Program-made: the position numbers and the translations under genes
In this document: one piece after another, positions 8,076 through 14,405 of the stretch
Position numbering within the stretch: position 1 is the stretch's first letter
Layout: each line of letters starts with the position of its first letter
The notes under the pieces: model-generated
What the model saw: only the letters and a program-made list of their open reading frames with translations
What the model was told of the DNA's origin: nothing
Database searches by the model: none
Origin: Streptomyces sp. Act143
GTDB taxonomy: Bacteria; Actinomycetota; Actinomycetes; Streptomycetales; Streptomycetaceae
Length of the DNA: 64,000 nt
Assembly (NCBI RefSeq): GCF_003143935.1
Contig: NZ_QFRX01000001.1
Location: 6,832,977-6,896,976, forward strand
Direction: 5' to 3'

Positions 8076-8087
8076 TGGTGTAGACCA
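8076..8087. promoter_or_regulatory. DasR operator (dre) between nagE1 and nagF
   Basis: TGGTGTAGACCA differs from the dre core TGGTCTAGACCA at one position. It lies 23 bases before the nagE1 start and 94 before nagF, so one box could control both divergent genes. Confidence 0.85.
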
Positions 8088-8180
8088 GTTACGGACGATT
8101 GGGTTGCTGTGACGTCATCTTTCGGTACGTTCGGCGCAATCGCTCGCGAAGTTGGGCCAACAGTGCGTGAGGAGACCGAC

Positions 8181-8414
8181 ATGGCCAGCAAGGCAGAGAA
8201 GATCGTCGCCGGGCTCGGCGGCATCGACAACATCGAAGAGGTCGAAGGCTGCATCACCCGCCTGCGCACCGAGGTCAACGACGCCTCCCTCGTCGACGAG
8301 GCCGCCCTCAAGGCCGCCGGCGCCCACGGCGTCGTCAAGATGGGCACCGCCATCCAGGTCGTCATCGGCACCGACGCCGACCCGATCGCCGCGGAGATCG
8401 AAGACATGATGTGA
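8181..8414 (+). CDS. nagF: PTS EIIB component for N-acetylglucosamine
   Basis: 77 residues, the length of a single EIIB domain. The phosphorylated cysteine is in EVEGCITRLRTEV (about residue 25), the invariant C-I-T-R-L motif of the glucose family. NagF passes phosphate from EIIA(Crr) to sugar entering through NagE1 or NagE2 at the membrane. Start ATG 8181 has a GAGGAGA 5-11 bases upstream. It is divergent from nagE1 with a shared DasR site, and a strong terminator follows. Confidence 0.95.
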   Translation: MASKAEKIVAGLGGIDNIEEVEGCITRLRTEVNDASLVDEAALKAAGAHGVVKMGTAIQVVIGTDADPIAAEIEDMM

Positions 8415-8432
8415 GCCACCGGGTTCACCGGT

Positions 8433-8465
8433 AAGGGGCTCTTCCCACCGCGGGAGGAGCCCCTT
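8433..8465 (+). terminator. Terminator after nagF
   Basis: A 14-base stem with G-T pairs (8433-8446 with 8452-8465) begins AAGGGGCTC and ends GAGCCCCTT. It lies 18 bases after the nagF stop and 26 before rph, separating the two transcripts. Confidence 0.8.
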
Positions 8466-8491
8466 CCACATGTACGGCTAGGCTCATCGCC

Positions 8492-9229
8492 ATGTCTCGA
8501 ATCGACGGCCGCACCCCCGAACAGCTCCGCCCCGTCACCATCGAACGCGGCTGGAGCAAGCACGCCGAGGGCTCCGTCCTCGTCTCCTTCGGCGACACCA
8601 AGGTCTTCTGCACCGCCTCGGTCACCGAAGGCGTCCCCCGCTGGCGCAAGGGCAGCGGCGAGGGCTGGGTCACCGCCGAGTACTCCATGCTGCCCCGCGC
8701 CACCAACACCCGCGGCGACCGCGAGTCCGTCCGCGGCAAGATCGGCGGCCGCACCCACGAGATCAGCCGCCTCATCGGCCGCTCGCTGCGCGCCGTCATC
8801 GACTACAAGGCGCTCGGCGAGAACACGATCGTCCTCGACTGCGACGTGCTCCAGGCCGACGGCGGCACCCGCACGGCGGCCATCACCGGCGCGTACGTGG
8901 CGCTCGCGGACGCGGTCGCCTGGGCCCAGGGCAAGAAGCTGATCAAGGCCGGCCGCCAGCCGCTGACCGGCACGGTCTCCGCGGTCTCGGTCGGCATCGT
9001 CGGCGGCGTCCCGCTCCTCGACCTCTGCTACGAGGAAGACGTCCGCGCCGAGACCGACATGAACGTGGTCTGCACCGGCGACGGCCGCTTCGTGGAGGTC
9101 CAGGGCACCGCGGAGGCCGAGCCGTTCGCCAGGGACGAACTCAACTCCCTGCTGGACCTGGCCGTTTCGGGCTGCACGGAACTCGCTGTCCTCCAGCGCA
9201 AGGCCCTTGATACCGTCCTCGAAAAGTAA
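8492..9229 (+). CDS. rph: Ribonuclease PH
   Basis: 245 residues, normal length. It begins RIDGRTPEQLRPVTIERGW and has GDTKVFCTASV, the RNase PH fold start; the core region GWVTAEYSMLPRATNTR and RGDRESVRGKIGGRTHEISRLIGRSLR (split here across residues 60-100) carry the phosphate and RNA-binding arginines. RNase PH is a phosphorolytic 3'-exonuclease that trims tRNA 3' ends and forms a hexameric ring in the cytoplasm. It is followed by a small lipoprotein and rdgB; the rph-rdgB neighbourhood is common across bacteria. A hairpin terminator follows the gene. Confidence 0.97.
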   Translation: MSRIDGRTPEQLRPVTIERGWSKHAEGSVLVSFGDTKVFCTASVTEGVPRWRKGSGEGWVTAEYSMLPRATNTRGDRESVRGKIGGRTHEISRLIGRSLRAVIDYKALGENTIVLDCDVLQADGGTRTAAITGAYVALADAVAWAQGKKLIKAGRQPLTGTVSAVSVGIVGGVPLLDLCYEEDVRAETDMNVVCTGDGRFVEVQGTAEAEPFARDELNSLLDLAVSGCTELAVLQRKALDTVLEK

Positions 9230-9247
9230 AAGACGGACCAAGGAAAG

Positions 9248-9273
9248 GCGGCCGGGAGGGGCAACCCGGCCGC
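9248..9273 (+). terminator. Terminator after rph
   Basis: GCGGCCGGG (9248-9256) pairs perfectly with CCCGGCCGC (9265-9273) over an 8-base loop, 19 bases after the rph stop. Confidence 0.75.
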
Positions 9274-9373
9274 CCGGACTCGCGTCACTACGAGTACGGG
9301 CGTACGGCACACCGCTGTGCGCCCGGCCAGTGCACGGGGGCCCTTGGGGCTGAGCAAGGGAGGGACCATCACC

Positions 9374-9784
9374 ATGGCCGAGAGCCGACGCGGCCGTCGC
9401 CGATCACGCCGTACCGCCATCGCCGCCGCGGTGGCCGCGGTGGGGCTGACGGTAGGCCTGACCACCGGCTGCGACGCCGTCAACAAGGCGCTGGACTGCG
9501 TCCAGACCGCCGACGCCATCGCCGACAGCGTCACCGACCTCCAGCAGGCCGTGGAGAACGCGTCCAACGACCCGACCCAGCTCGACGAGTCCCTCGACTC
9601 CATCGACAAGAACCTCGACGAGATCGGCGACAAGACCGACGACGCCGACGTCAACCAGGCGGTCGAGGACCTCGGCAAGGCCGTGGACAACGTCCGCAAG
9701 GCGGTCGACAGCGGCGACGCCACCCCCGACCTCAGCCCCATCACGGACGCGGCGGGCGAACTGACGAAGGTCTGCACGCCGTAA
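9374..9784 (+). CDS. Putative lipoprotein with helical acidic repeats
   Basis: 136 residues. A twin-arginine-like basic start (RRGRRRSRRTAIAA) is followed by a hydrophobic stretch ending VGLTTGCDA, a plausible lipobox (the -3 residue is not ideal), so the mature protein would start at Cys28 or so and be membrane anchored outside. The rest is predicted helical, with heptad-like acidic stretches (SLDSIDKNLDEIGDKTDD, VEDLGKAVDNVRKAVDSG), likely a short coiled coil. No enzyme motif. ATG 9374 is chosen for the AAGGGAGGG about 9 bases upstream. It lies between rph and rdgB and is common there in Streptomyces; its function is unknown. Confidence 0.8.
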   Translation: MAESRRGRRRSRRTAIAAAVAAVGLTVGLTTGCDAVNKALDCVQTADAIADSVTDLQQAVENASNDPTQLDESLDSIDKNLDEIGDKTDDADVNQAVEDLGKAVDNVRKAVDSGDATPDLSPITDAAGELTKVCTP

Positions 9785-9818
9785 ACCCGGCGCCGACGGG
9801 ACCGGGATACTGGGGGCC

Positions 9819-10421
9819 ATGACCCGCCTGATCCTCGCCACGCGCAACGCCGGCAAAATCACCGAACTCCGCTCGATCCTCGCCGACGCGGGCCTGTCCC
9901 ACGACCTCGTCGGCGCGGAGGCGTACCCGGAGGTGCCGGACGTCAAGGAGACAGGAGTGACGTTCGCCGAGAACGCGCTCCTGAAAGCCCACGCCCTCGC
10001 CCAGGCCACGGGCCTCCCGGCGGTGGCCGACGACTCCGGCCTCTGCGTGGACGTCCTGAACGGCGCCCCCGGCATCTTCTCCGCCCGCTGGGCGGGCAAG
10101 CACGGCGACGACAGGGCGAACCTCGAATTGCTGCTGGCCCAGCTCTCGGACATCGCCGACGAACACCGCGGCGCCCACTTCGCCTGCGCGGCGGCACTGG
10201 CGTTGCCGGACGGGAGGGAGCGGGTGGTCGAGGGCCAACTCCGGGGCGTACTGCGCCACACCCCGTCCGGCACGAACGGCTTCGGCTACGACCCGATCCT
10301 CCAGCCGCACGGCGAGACCCGGACATGCGCGGAACTGACCGCGGAGGAAAAGAACGCGATCAGCCACCGGGGGAAGGCGTTCCGGGGGTTGGTGCCGGTG
10401 GTGCGGGAGCTGTTGGGCTGA
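9819..10421 (+). CDS. rdgB: XTP/dITP pyrophosphatase (HAM1/RdgB)
   Basis: 200 residues, normal length. It opens LILATRNAGKITELRSIL, the HAM1 nucleotide-binding start, and has TFAENALLKAHALAQATGLPAVADDSGLCVD, the metal and substrate site with the essential ADDSGL, then TNGFGYDPIL (GFGYDP). It hydrolyses non-canonical purine triphosphates such as ITP, dITP and XTP to monophosphates, keeping them out of DNA and RNA. It is the last gene before tRNA-Leu, 34 bases after the lipoprotein, likely in the same transcript. Confidence 0.97.
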   Translation: MTRLILATRNAGKITELRSILADAGLSHDLVGAEAYPEVPDVKETGVTFAENALLKAHALAQATGLPAVADDSGLCVDVLNGAPGIFSARWAGKHGDDRANLELLLAQLSDIADEHRGAHFACAAALALPDGRERVVEGQLRGVLRHTPSGTNGFGYDPILQPHGETRTCAELTAEEKNAISHRGKAFRGLVPVVRELLG

Positions 10422-10470
10422 GGTGTGCGAGAGGGGCCGCCCTGACTGACGGGCGACCCCTCTGCGTGCG

Positions 10471-10553
10471 TGCGGCCGGTGGGATTCGAACCCACACGGG
10501 ATTTCTCCCACGGCGGCCTAAGCGCCGCGTGACTGCCATTCCACCACGGCCGC
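10471..10553 (-). tRNA. tRNA-Leu (anticodon UAG)
   Basis: The minus strand folds as a class II tRNA: acceptor GCGGCCG with CGGCCGC plus discriminator A, anticodon stem CGGCG/CGCCG around loop CTTAGGC (anticodon TAG), a long variable arm, and the T-arm GGGTTCGAATCCC. CCA is not encoded. It reads CUA codons, which are rare in Streptomyces. Two HNH genes lie immediately upstream of it on the same strand; no integrase or duplicated 3' end was seen, so use as an integration site is not shown. Confidence 0.95.
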
Positions 10554-10573
10554 GTGCACGGCCATGGTACCTG

Positions 10574-11239
10574 TCAGGTGCAGTTTGCCTGAGGGGATTG
10601 GCGACGACCTCCTCGGCACCAGGTACTGGTGATCGCGTGGCAGTTCGGGCACAGCAGCCGCAGGTTCTCCCGTCGGTCGTCGCTCCAGTCGCCGTTGATG
10701 TGGTCGACCTCAAGGGTCATTGGCTTGCCGCGCCACTCGGGACCGACCCCGCATCTGTCGCACTCCTCGGGCACCCCGATGTCGTTGAGTGCCCGGCGTA
10801 GGAGTCGGGTCGCTGTCCGGTGGTTGCCCTTGTGCTGGACCAGAATGTCCTCGGGGCGCTTGGAGTTCGGCGCTGGCCTTCCCCGCTGATGCGCCTGCCC
10901 AAGGAAGTGGTCCGTAGTGAGCTGATCGTCGGCGATCCACCTGCGTAGCTTCTGCCGTTGCGCGCCGTTGTTCGTGCGGCCCAAGCGTCGCAGTACCTCC
11001 GCTACGGAGGCCGATTCGGCGACTGCGGCTCGTAACTCGTCGGCACTGGGCCGGGCTGATCTGCCGCAGGGGTGGAAGTGCGAGATGTCAATGTCGAAGT
11101 GGGCGAACCGCTTGGTGAGGTAGTTGCGGAGTTGGCCGTATGACTGGGTGCCGAAGAAGGCGATGACCTCGTCGAGATCGGAACATTGCGCGGCGGCTTC
11201 GGCCAGCCGTTCCCGGGTGTACCGCATACCGCTGCTCAT
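10574..11239 (-). CDS. HNH endonuclease with two N-terminal repeats (copy A)
   Basis: 221 residues. The N-terminus holds two ~50-residue units of like pattern: YTRERLAEAAAQCSDLDEVI...HFDIDISHF, then PSADELRAAVAESASVAEVL...LTTDHF. Each looks like a small helix-turn-helix-type DNA-binding unit. A zinc-type CxxC (CDRCG) and an HNH core follow: LEVDHINGD, RRENLRLLCPNCHA. It is probably a sequence-guided DNA nuclease, perhaps of mobile or homing origin. It overlaps the upstream paralogue by ATGA, so the two are translationally coupled, and tRNA-Leu lies 21 bases past its stop. Motifs are clear; target and role are unknown. Confidence 0.85.
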   Translation of the reverse strand: MSSGMRYTRERLAEAAAQCSDLDEVIAFFGTQSYGQLRNYLTKRFAHFDIDISHFHPCGRSARPSADELRAAVAESASVAEVLRRLGRTNNGAQRQKLRRWIADDQLTTDHFLGQAHQRGRPAPNSKRPEDILVQHKGNHRTATRLLRRALNDIGVPEECDRCGVGPEWRGKPMTLEVDHINGDWSDDRRENLRLLCPNCHAITSTWCRGGRRQSPQANCT

Positions 11240-11886
11240 GAAGCCCTGACCTTGGCCCGGCCCCGGTAACTATCCGTTGTCGAATGGCAATTGGGACACA
11301 GCAGCCGGAGGTTCTCGACGCGGTTGTTCCGCCAATTGCCGTCGATGTGGTCGACCTCCAGCGGGAGCGGCTCCCCGAGCCAAGCCCCCTCGATCCCGCA
11401 CAGGGCGCAGCACTCCTCGACGCCCAACTCACGCATCGCCCGCTTGAGACGGCTGCTCGGTACACGCCGGGGGTCCGGCGAGGCGTCTTGGACGAGGATC
11501 TCCTCAGCCGTCCGACGGCGCTGGTTGTACCGCTGCCTCTCCGTGCGTACCGCTGGAGCGAAGTGCGAGGTGTCGATGCCGTAGGCCTTGATGCGCCGAG
11601 AGATGTTGGTGTGGTGGCCGCCGACCACCTCAAGCCCGAGTCGCCGCAGGACGTCGTTGATGCTCGTCGATGCCGCGACAACCGGCTCAAGGACGTCCCG
11701 CGTCCACTTGTAACCTTCACGCTCGAAGTGCGAGACGTCCACCCCGAGCTTCTTCATTCGCTCATGGATGTATCTCCGCTTCCATCCCTTTGGATCCACC
11801 CCCAAGCGCACGCACGCCTCCGACAACGTCCGAGCCCCCCGAGCCGCCTCCTCGAGCCGCTCCCTGCTGTACGCACTGACCCCCAC
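11236..11886 (-). CDS. HNH endonuclease with two N-terminal repeats (copy B)
   Basis: 216 residues from GTG 11886, which has a GGAGGGGG 4 bases upstream; a further open stretch upstream lacks family character. It is a paralogue of the following gene. Two N-terminal units (YSRERLEEAARGARTLSEAC...GVDVSHF and WTRDVLEPVVAASTSINDVL...GIDTSHF) precede a linker EEILVQDASPDPRRV, matching EDILVQHKG in copy A, and the HNH core CALCG, LEVDHIDGNW, ENLRLLCPNCHS. The pair probably arose by duplication and then diverged. Coupled translation (ATGA) suggests they act together or as subunits. No methylase or immunity gene is next to them. Confidence 0.83.
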   Translation of the reverse strand: MGVSAYSRERLEEAARGARTLSEACVRLGVDPKGWKRRYIHERMKKLGVDVSHFEREGYKWTRDVLEPVVAASTSINDVLRRLGLEVVGGHHTNISRRIKAYGIDTSHFAPAVRTERQRYNQRRRTAEEILVQDASPDPRRVPSSRLKRAMRELGVEECCALCGIEGAWLGEPLPLEVDHIDGNWRNNRVENLRLLCPNCHSTTDSYRGRAKVRAS

Positions 11887-11959
11887 CGAACCCCCTCCGT
11901 TCTCGGCCACACGTTCATGGCTCGTACGGAGTAACGAAGCTCCCATCAGACAGTCACGC

Positions 11960-11989
11960 TTGAAACGTAAACCTGTAACCCGATAACCT
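11960..11989 (+). promoter_or_regulatory. Housekeeping-type promoter ahead of the GNAT leader
   Basis: TTGAAA (11960-11965) and TAACCT (11984-11989) are spaced by 18 bases and would start transcription at about 11996-11998, exactly at the ATG of a 16-codon frame. A leaderless start for that frame follows if the promoter is real. Confidence 0.5.
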
Positions 11990-11997
11990 GCTCATAT

Positions 11998-12048
11998 ATG
12001 CCGAGCCTCCCCACGGCCCCTTGTCTGCTCGGGAGGCTTTTTTCATGA
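11998..12048 (+). CDS. 16-residue upstream frame coupled to the GNAT gene
   Basis: ATG 11998 opens MPSLPTAPCLLGRLFS, whose stop TGA overlaps the start ATG of the acetyltransferase (ATGA at 12045-12048). It runs through both arms of the hairpin that hides the downstream ribosome site. A ribosome translating it would open that hairpin, which is the layout of a translational attenuator. It may be only coincidence; conservation in relatives would decide. Confidence 0.4.
   Translation: MPSLPTAPCLLGRLFS
12004..12043 (+). promoter_or_regulatory. RBS-sequestering hairpin with T-tract ahead of the GNAT gene
   Basis: AGCCTCCC (12004-12011) pairs perfectly with GGGAGGCT (12031-12038), and six T follow. 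The 3' arm contains GGGAGG, the only good ribosome-binding site of the acetyltransferase (8 bases before its ATG). The structure could act as an intrinsic terminator or hide the ribosome site. Confidence 0.65.
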
Positions 12049-12569
12049 CCTCAGCAGCAGGCGACGCGGTCGCCCTCTCCATCCGCCCCGTCACTCCCGC
12101 CGACCGCCCCACCATCGAGCGCCTCTGGCTGCTCTTCCGGCATGACCTGTCGGAGTTCCGGGGGCAACTGCCCAACCCGGACGGCACCTTTCGGGGCGAG
12201 TGGCTGGATGCTGCCTTCAGTGGCTCCGAGGACTGGGCCGCGTATCTCTTCAGCAGCGGTGAAAGCCCCGTCGGCTTCGCCTTCGTGCGGGCGCTCATCC
12301 AGCCCACCCGCGTGCTCAACAGCTTCTTCGTCGTGCGGGGCGCGCGGCGCAGTGGGGTAGGGATGCGGGCCGTTCAGGAGGTTGTAGCGCGGCATCCGGG
12401 GGCTTGGACCGTCGCCTTCCAGGACGCCAATCCGGGGGCCGTACGGTTCTGGCGCCGGGTCGGCGAGACCATCGCCCCCGGCGCCTGGGAAGAAGAGCGC
12501 AGGCCGGTGCCGGGCAAGCCCGACCTGCCGCCCGATGTCTGGATCAGCTTCCGATGCCCAAATCCTTGA
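12045..12569 (+). CDS. GNAT-family N-acetyltransferase
   Basis: 174 residues. The start IRPVTPADRPTIERLW is a standard GNAT beginning, SGESPVGFAFVR is beta-strand 4, and FFVVRGARRSGVGMRAVQEVV is the acetyl-CoA binding segment (R-x-x-G-x-G form), followed by WTVAFQDANPGAVRFWRRVGE. The acceptor is unknown. ATG 12045 is preferred to an in-frame ATG at 12021 because GGGAGG lies 8 bases before it; that site is inside a hairpin stem, so expression may be controlled after initiation. Its 3' end overlaps the convergent bcp gene by 26 bases. Confidence 0.88.
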   Translation: MTSAAGDAVALSIRPVTPADRPTIERLWLLFRHDLSEFRGQLPNPDGTFRGEWLDAAFSGSEDWAAYLFSSGESPVGFAFVRALIQPTRVLNSFFVVRGARRSGVGMRAVQEVVARHPGAWTVAFQDANPGAVRFWRRVGETIAPGAWEEERRPVPGKPDLPPDVWISFRCPNP

Positions 12570-13017
12570 TGATCTTCGCCACATGGCCCGTCGCCCGGAC
12601 GTTGTACAGCGCCCGTTCGACCTTGCCCTCCTCGTCCACCACGATCGTGGAGCGGATGACGCCCATGTAGGTCTTGCCGTAGTTCTTCTTCTCGCCGTAC
12701 GCGCCGTAGGTCTCGGTGACCGTCTTCTCCGGGTCGGCCAGCAGGGTGATCCGCAGGTTCTCCTTGTCCCGGAACTTGGCCAGCTTCTCCGGCGCGTCCG
12801 GGCTGATGCCGATGACGTCGTAACCGGCGCCGGCCAGCAGCTCCAGGTTGTCGGTGAAGTCGCAGGCCTGCTTCGTGCATCCGGGCGTAAGGGCGGCCGG
12901 GTAGAAGTAGACGATGACCTTGCGGCCCTTGTGGTCCGCCAGGGACACGTCCGTGCCGTCGGCGTCGGGGAGGGTGAAGGCGGGGGCTACGTCCCCGGGC
13001 TGGAGTCGCTCGCTCAT
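12544..13017 (-). CDS. bcp: Thioredoxin-dependent peroxiredoxin (BCP type)
   Basis: 157 residues. APAFTLPDADGTDVSLADHKGRKVIVYFYP is the peroxiredoxin opening; the peroxidatic cysteine is in TPGCTKQACDF (about residue 47) with the usual resolving Cys five residues later, the pattern of atypical two-cysteine BCP/PrxQ enzymes. It reduces hydrogen peroxide and organic peroxides with electrons from thioredoxin in the cytosol. It overlaps the convergent GNAT gene. It is divergent from the DUF3618 gene across 112 bases. Confidence 0.96.
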   Translation of the reverse strand: MSERLQPGDVAPAFTLPDADGTDVSLADHKGRKVIVYFYPAALTPGCTKQACDFTDNLELLAGAGYDVIGISPDAPEKLAKFRDKENLRITLLADPEKTVTETYGAYGEKKNYGKTYMGVIRSTIVVDEEGKVERALYNVRATGHVAKIIKDLGIGS

Positions 13018-13129
13018 CCGGCAAGCCTAACCGGGGGTCCTGACAGTGCGGCGGCCCGGCGAGCTGACAGACTGTCCAGGACAGGAACAGGAACAGGACA
13101 CCGAACAGCGGACTCCCGGAGGGCCCACC

Positions 13130-13462
13130 GTGGCGGACACGTCGGACACGAGAACCCCGGCGCAGATCGAGGCGGACATCAAGCGCCGCCGCGAGACGCT
13201 GGCCGAGACGCTCGACGAGATCGGGGTGCGGGTGCACCCGAAGACGATCGTCGGTGATGCCAAGGCCAAGGTGGTCTCCAACATCGATCACACGCTCGGG
13301 CGGGCCTACGTCGGCGTCAATCAGGCCCTGACCAACGCCAAGGCGCAGTTCGTCGACGAAGAGGGGGCGCCGCGGCTGGAGCGCATCGTGCCCGTCGCGC
13401 TCGTCGCCGTCGGACTGGTCGGGCTGCTCGCCCTCAGCGGTTCCCGGCGTCGCAAGGGCTGA
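13130..13462 (+). CDS. DUF3618 membrane protein
   Basis: 110 residues from GTG 13130 with GGAGGG 6 bases upstream. The N-terminal TPAQIEADIKRRRETLAETLDEIGVRVHPKTIVGDAKAKV region (residues 8-47) is the DUF3618 signature, an amphipathic helix pair; residues 88-104 form one transmembrane helix (IVPVALVAVGLVGLLAL) near the basic C-terminus. Small DUF3618 proteins are common in actinobacteria, often near phage-shock or stress genes, and are of unknown function. It lies 44 bases before the GroES-like gene and may share its transcript. Confidence 0.88.
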   Translation: MADTSDTRTPAQIEADIKRRRETLAETLDEIGVRVHPKTIVGDAKAKVVSNIDHTLGRAYVGVNQALTNAKAQFVDEEGAPRLERIVPVALVAVGLVGLLALSGSRRRKG

Positions 13463-13506
13463 CCCGGGGGCGTACGGATTCCCGTCAGGCAGGTAGGTTC
13501 TGAGCC

Positions 13507-13863
13507 GTGAGCGCCAACAGAAACGAGCACAGCGACCAGCACGACAAGCTGCCCATCCGGATGCTGCACGACCGCGTACTCGTGCGGCAGGACACCGGTG
13601 AGGGCGAGCGGCGTTCCGGGGGCGGCATCCTCATCCCCGCCACCGCGGCCGTCGGGCGGCGACTGGCGTGGGCCGATGTCGTCGCGGTCGGGCAGAACGT
13701 ACGGACCGTCGAGCCGGGGGACCGGGTCCTCTACGACCCCGAGGACCGTGCCGAGGTGGAGGTGCGCGGCATCGCCTATGTGCTGATGCGGGAACGCGAC
13801 CTGCACGCGGTGGCCGCGGACCGCTTCGAGGGCTCCGAGGACTCGACGGGCCTGTACCTCTGA
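13507..13863 (+). CDS. GroES-like (Cpn10 family) small protein
   Basis: 118 residues from GTG 13507. KLPIRMLHDRVLVRQDTGEGERRSGGGILIPATA is the Cpn10 beta-barrel start with its mobile loop, and VEPGDRVLYDPEDRAEVEVRGIAYVLMRERDLHAV the closing part. It is not the main groES, which normally lies by groEL1, and no groEL is here. The charged N-terminal extension (~15 residues) and acidic C-tail are unlike the canonical protein. It may be a divergent co-chaperonin or have lost that role. A perfect terminator follows it directly. Confidence 0.88.
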   Translation: MSANRNEHSDQHDKLPIRMLHDRVLVRQDTGEGERRSGGGILIPATAAVGRRLAWADVVAVGQNVRTVEPGDRVLYDPEDRAEVEVRGIAYVLMRERDLHAVAADRFEGSEDSTGLYL

Positions 13864-13872
13864 ATCAACGCC

Positions 13873-13908
13873 AAAAGGGGCCGGTGACCATCGTCACCGG
13901 CCCCTTTT
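13873..13908. terminator. Perfect 16-bp terminator hairpin
   Basis: AAAAGGGGCCGGTGAC (13873-13888) pairs perfectly with 13893-13908 over a 4-base loop and ends in CCCCTTTT. It closes the GroES-like transcript just before the riboswitch region. Confidence 0.93.
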
Positions 13909-13934
13909 GCTGTTTCTTTGCTACCTTTGAAGGA

Positions 13935-13998
13935 CCCACCCGACGAGACGCGCCGTACCGGGAAGGGCCCTGTCCGGGCTCACGACAAGACGACGCAC
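13935..13998 (+). promoter_or_regulatory. Guanidine-III (ykkC-III) riboswitch
   Basis: The sequence CGACGAGACGCGCCGTACCG (13941-13960) followed by CGACAAGACGACGC (13983-13996) closely matches the actinobacterial guanidine-III aptamer (Thermobifida type: ACGAG..GCGCCGTA, then GACAAGACGGCGC). P1 is CCCG (13939-13942) with CGGG (13959-13962); the pseudoknot pairs GCGCCGT with ACGACGC with one mismatch. The connecting loop is longer than in Thermobifida and holds its own small GGGCCC-type stem. It lies 37 bases ahead of a SugE/Gdx exporter, the known partner of this class. Binding guanidinium is expected to expose the downstream ribosome site. Confidence 0.85.
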
Positions 13999-14034
13999 CC
14001 CGTAGAAGAAGTCCGCGTCTCGGAGGTGCCTGTC

Positions 14035-14355
14035 ATGGCCTGGGTTCTGCTCGTCGTCGCCGGTCTGCTGGAAGTCGGCTGGTCGATCGGGATGAAGTAC
14101 ACCGACGGATTCACCCGGCTCGTGCCGAGCCTGTTCACCGGCGCCGGGATCGTCGCCAGCATGCTGCTGCTGTCCTACGCCGCCCGCTCCCTTCCCATCG
14201 GTACCGCCTACGGCGTGTGGGTGGGGATCGGGGCGGCCGGGGCGGCGGTGCTCGGCATGGTGGTGCTCGGGGAGCCGGCGACCGCCGCCCGGATCTTCTT
14301 CGTGTGCCTGCTGCTGGTCGCCGTGGTGGGCCTCAAGGCGACCTCCGGTCACTGA
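14035..14355 (+). CDS. sugE: Guanidinium exporter of the SMR family (Gdx/SugE)
   Basis: 106 residues with four transmembrane helices. It begins MAWVLLVVAGLLEVGWSIGMKYTDGFTRL; the glutamate in GLLEVGW (residue 13) is the proton/substrate-coupling residue of SMR proteins, and the GW..G.KYT.GFTRL pattern is typical of Gdx guanidinium/H+ antiporters rather than EmrE-type drug pumps. Dual-topology dimers are expected. A GGAGG lies 9 bases before the ATG. The guanidine-III riboswitch just upstream supports the substrate independently. The stop codon starts a run of 9-base repeats. Confidence 0.92.
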   Translation: MAWVLLVVAGLLEVGWSIGMKYTDGFTRLVPSLFTGAGIVASMLLLSYAARSLPIGTAYGVWVGIGAAGAAVLGMVVLGEPATAARIFFVCLLLVAVVGLKATSGH

Positions 14356-14405
14356 CCGATCTGACCCATCTGACCGATCTAACCGGCCTAACCGGCCTAA
14401 CCGGT
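14352..14405. repeat. Six 9-base tandem repeats across two convergent stop codons
   Basis: Units of form CTGACCGAT / CTAACCGGC run from the sugE stop to the pbp stop. Read on the plus strand each unit contains an in-frame TGA or TAA for sugE; on the minus strand the last unit carries the pbp stop TAG. The unit length (9) keeps frame, so several stops follow each other. Confidence 0.9.

Noticed and set aside
6764..9310. Frame extending 848 codons on the minus strand past nagE1
   Set aside because: The extension beyond 8053 is antisense to nagF and rph and has no similarity; the real gene ends at MSSETTETPP.
10471..10553. tRNA-Leu as prophage or ICE attachment site
   Set aside because: No integrase, no second copy of the tRNA 3' end, and no phage genes nearby.
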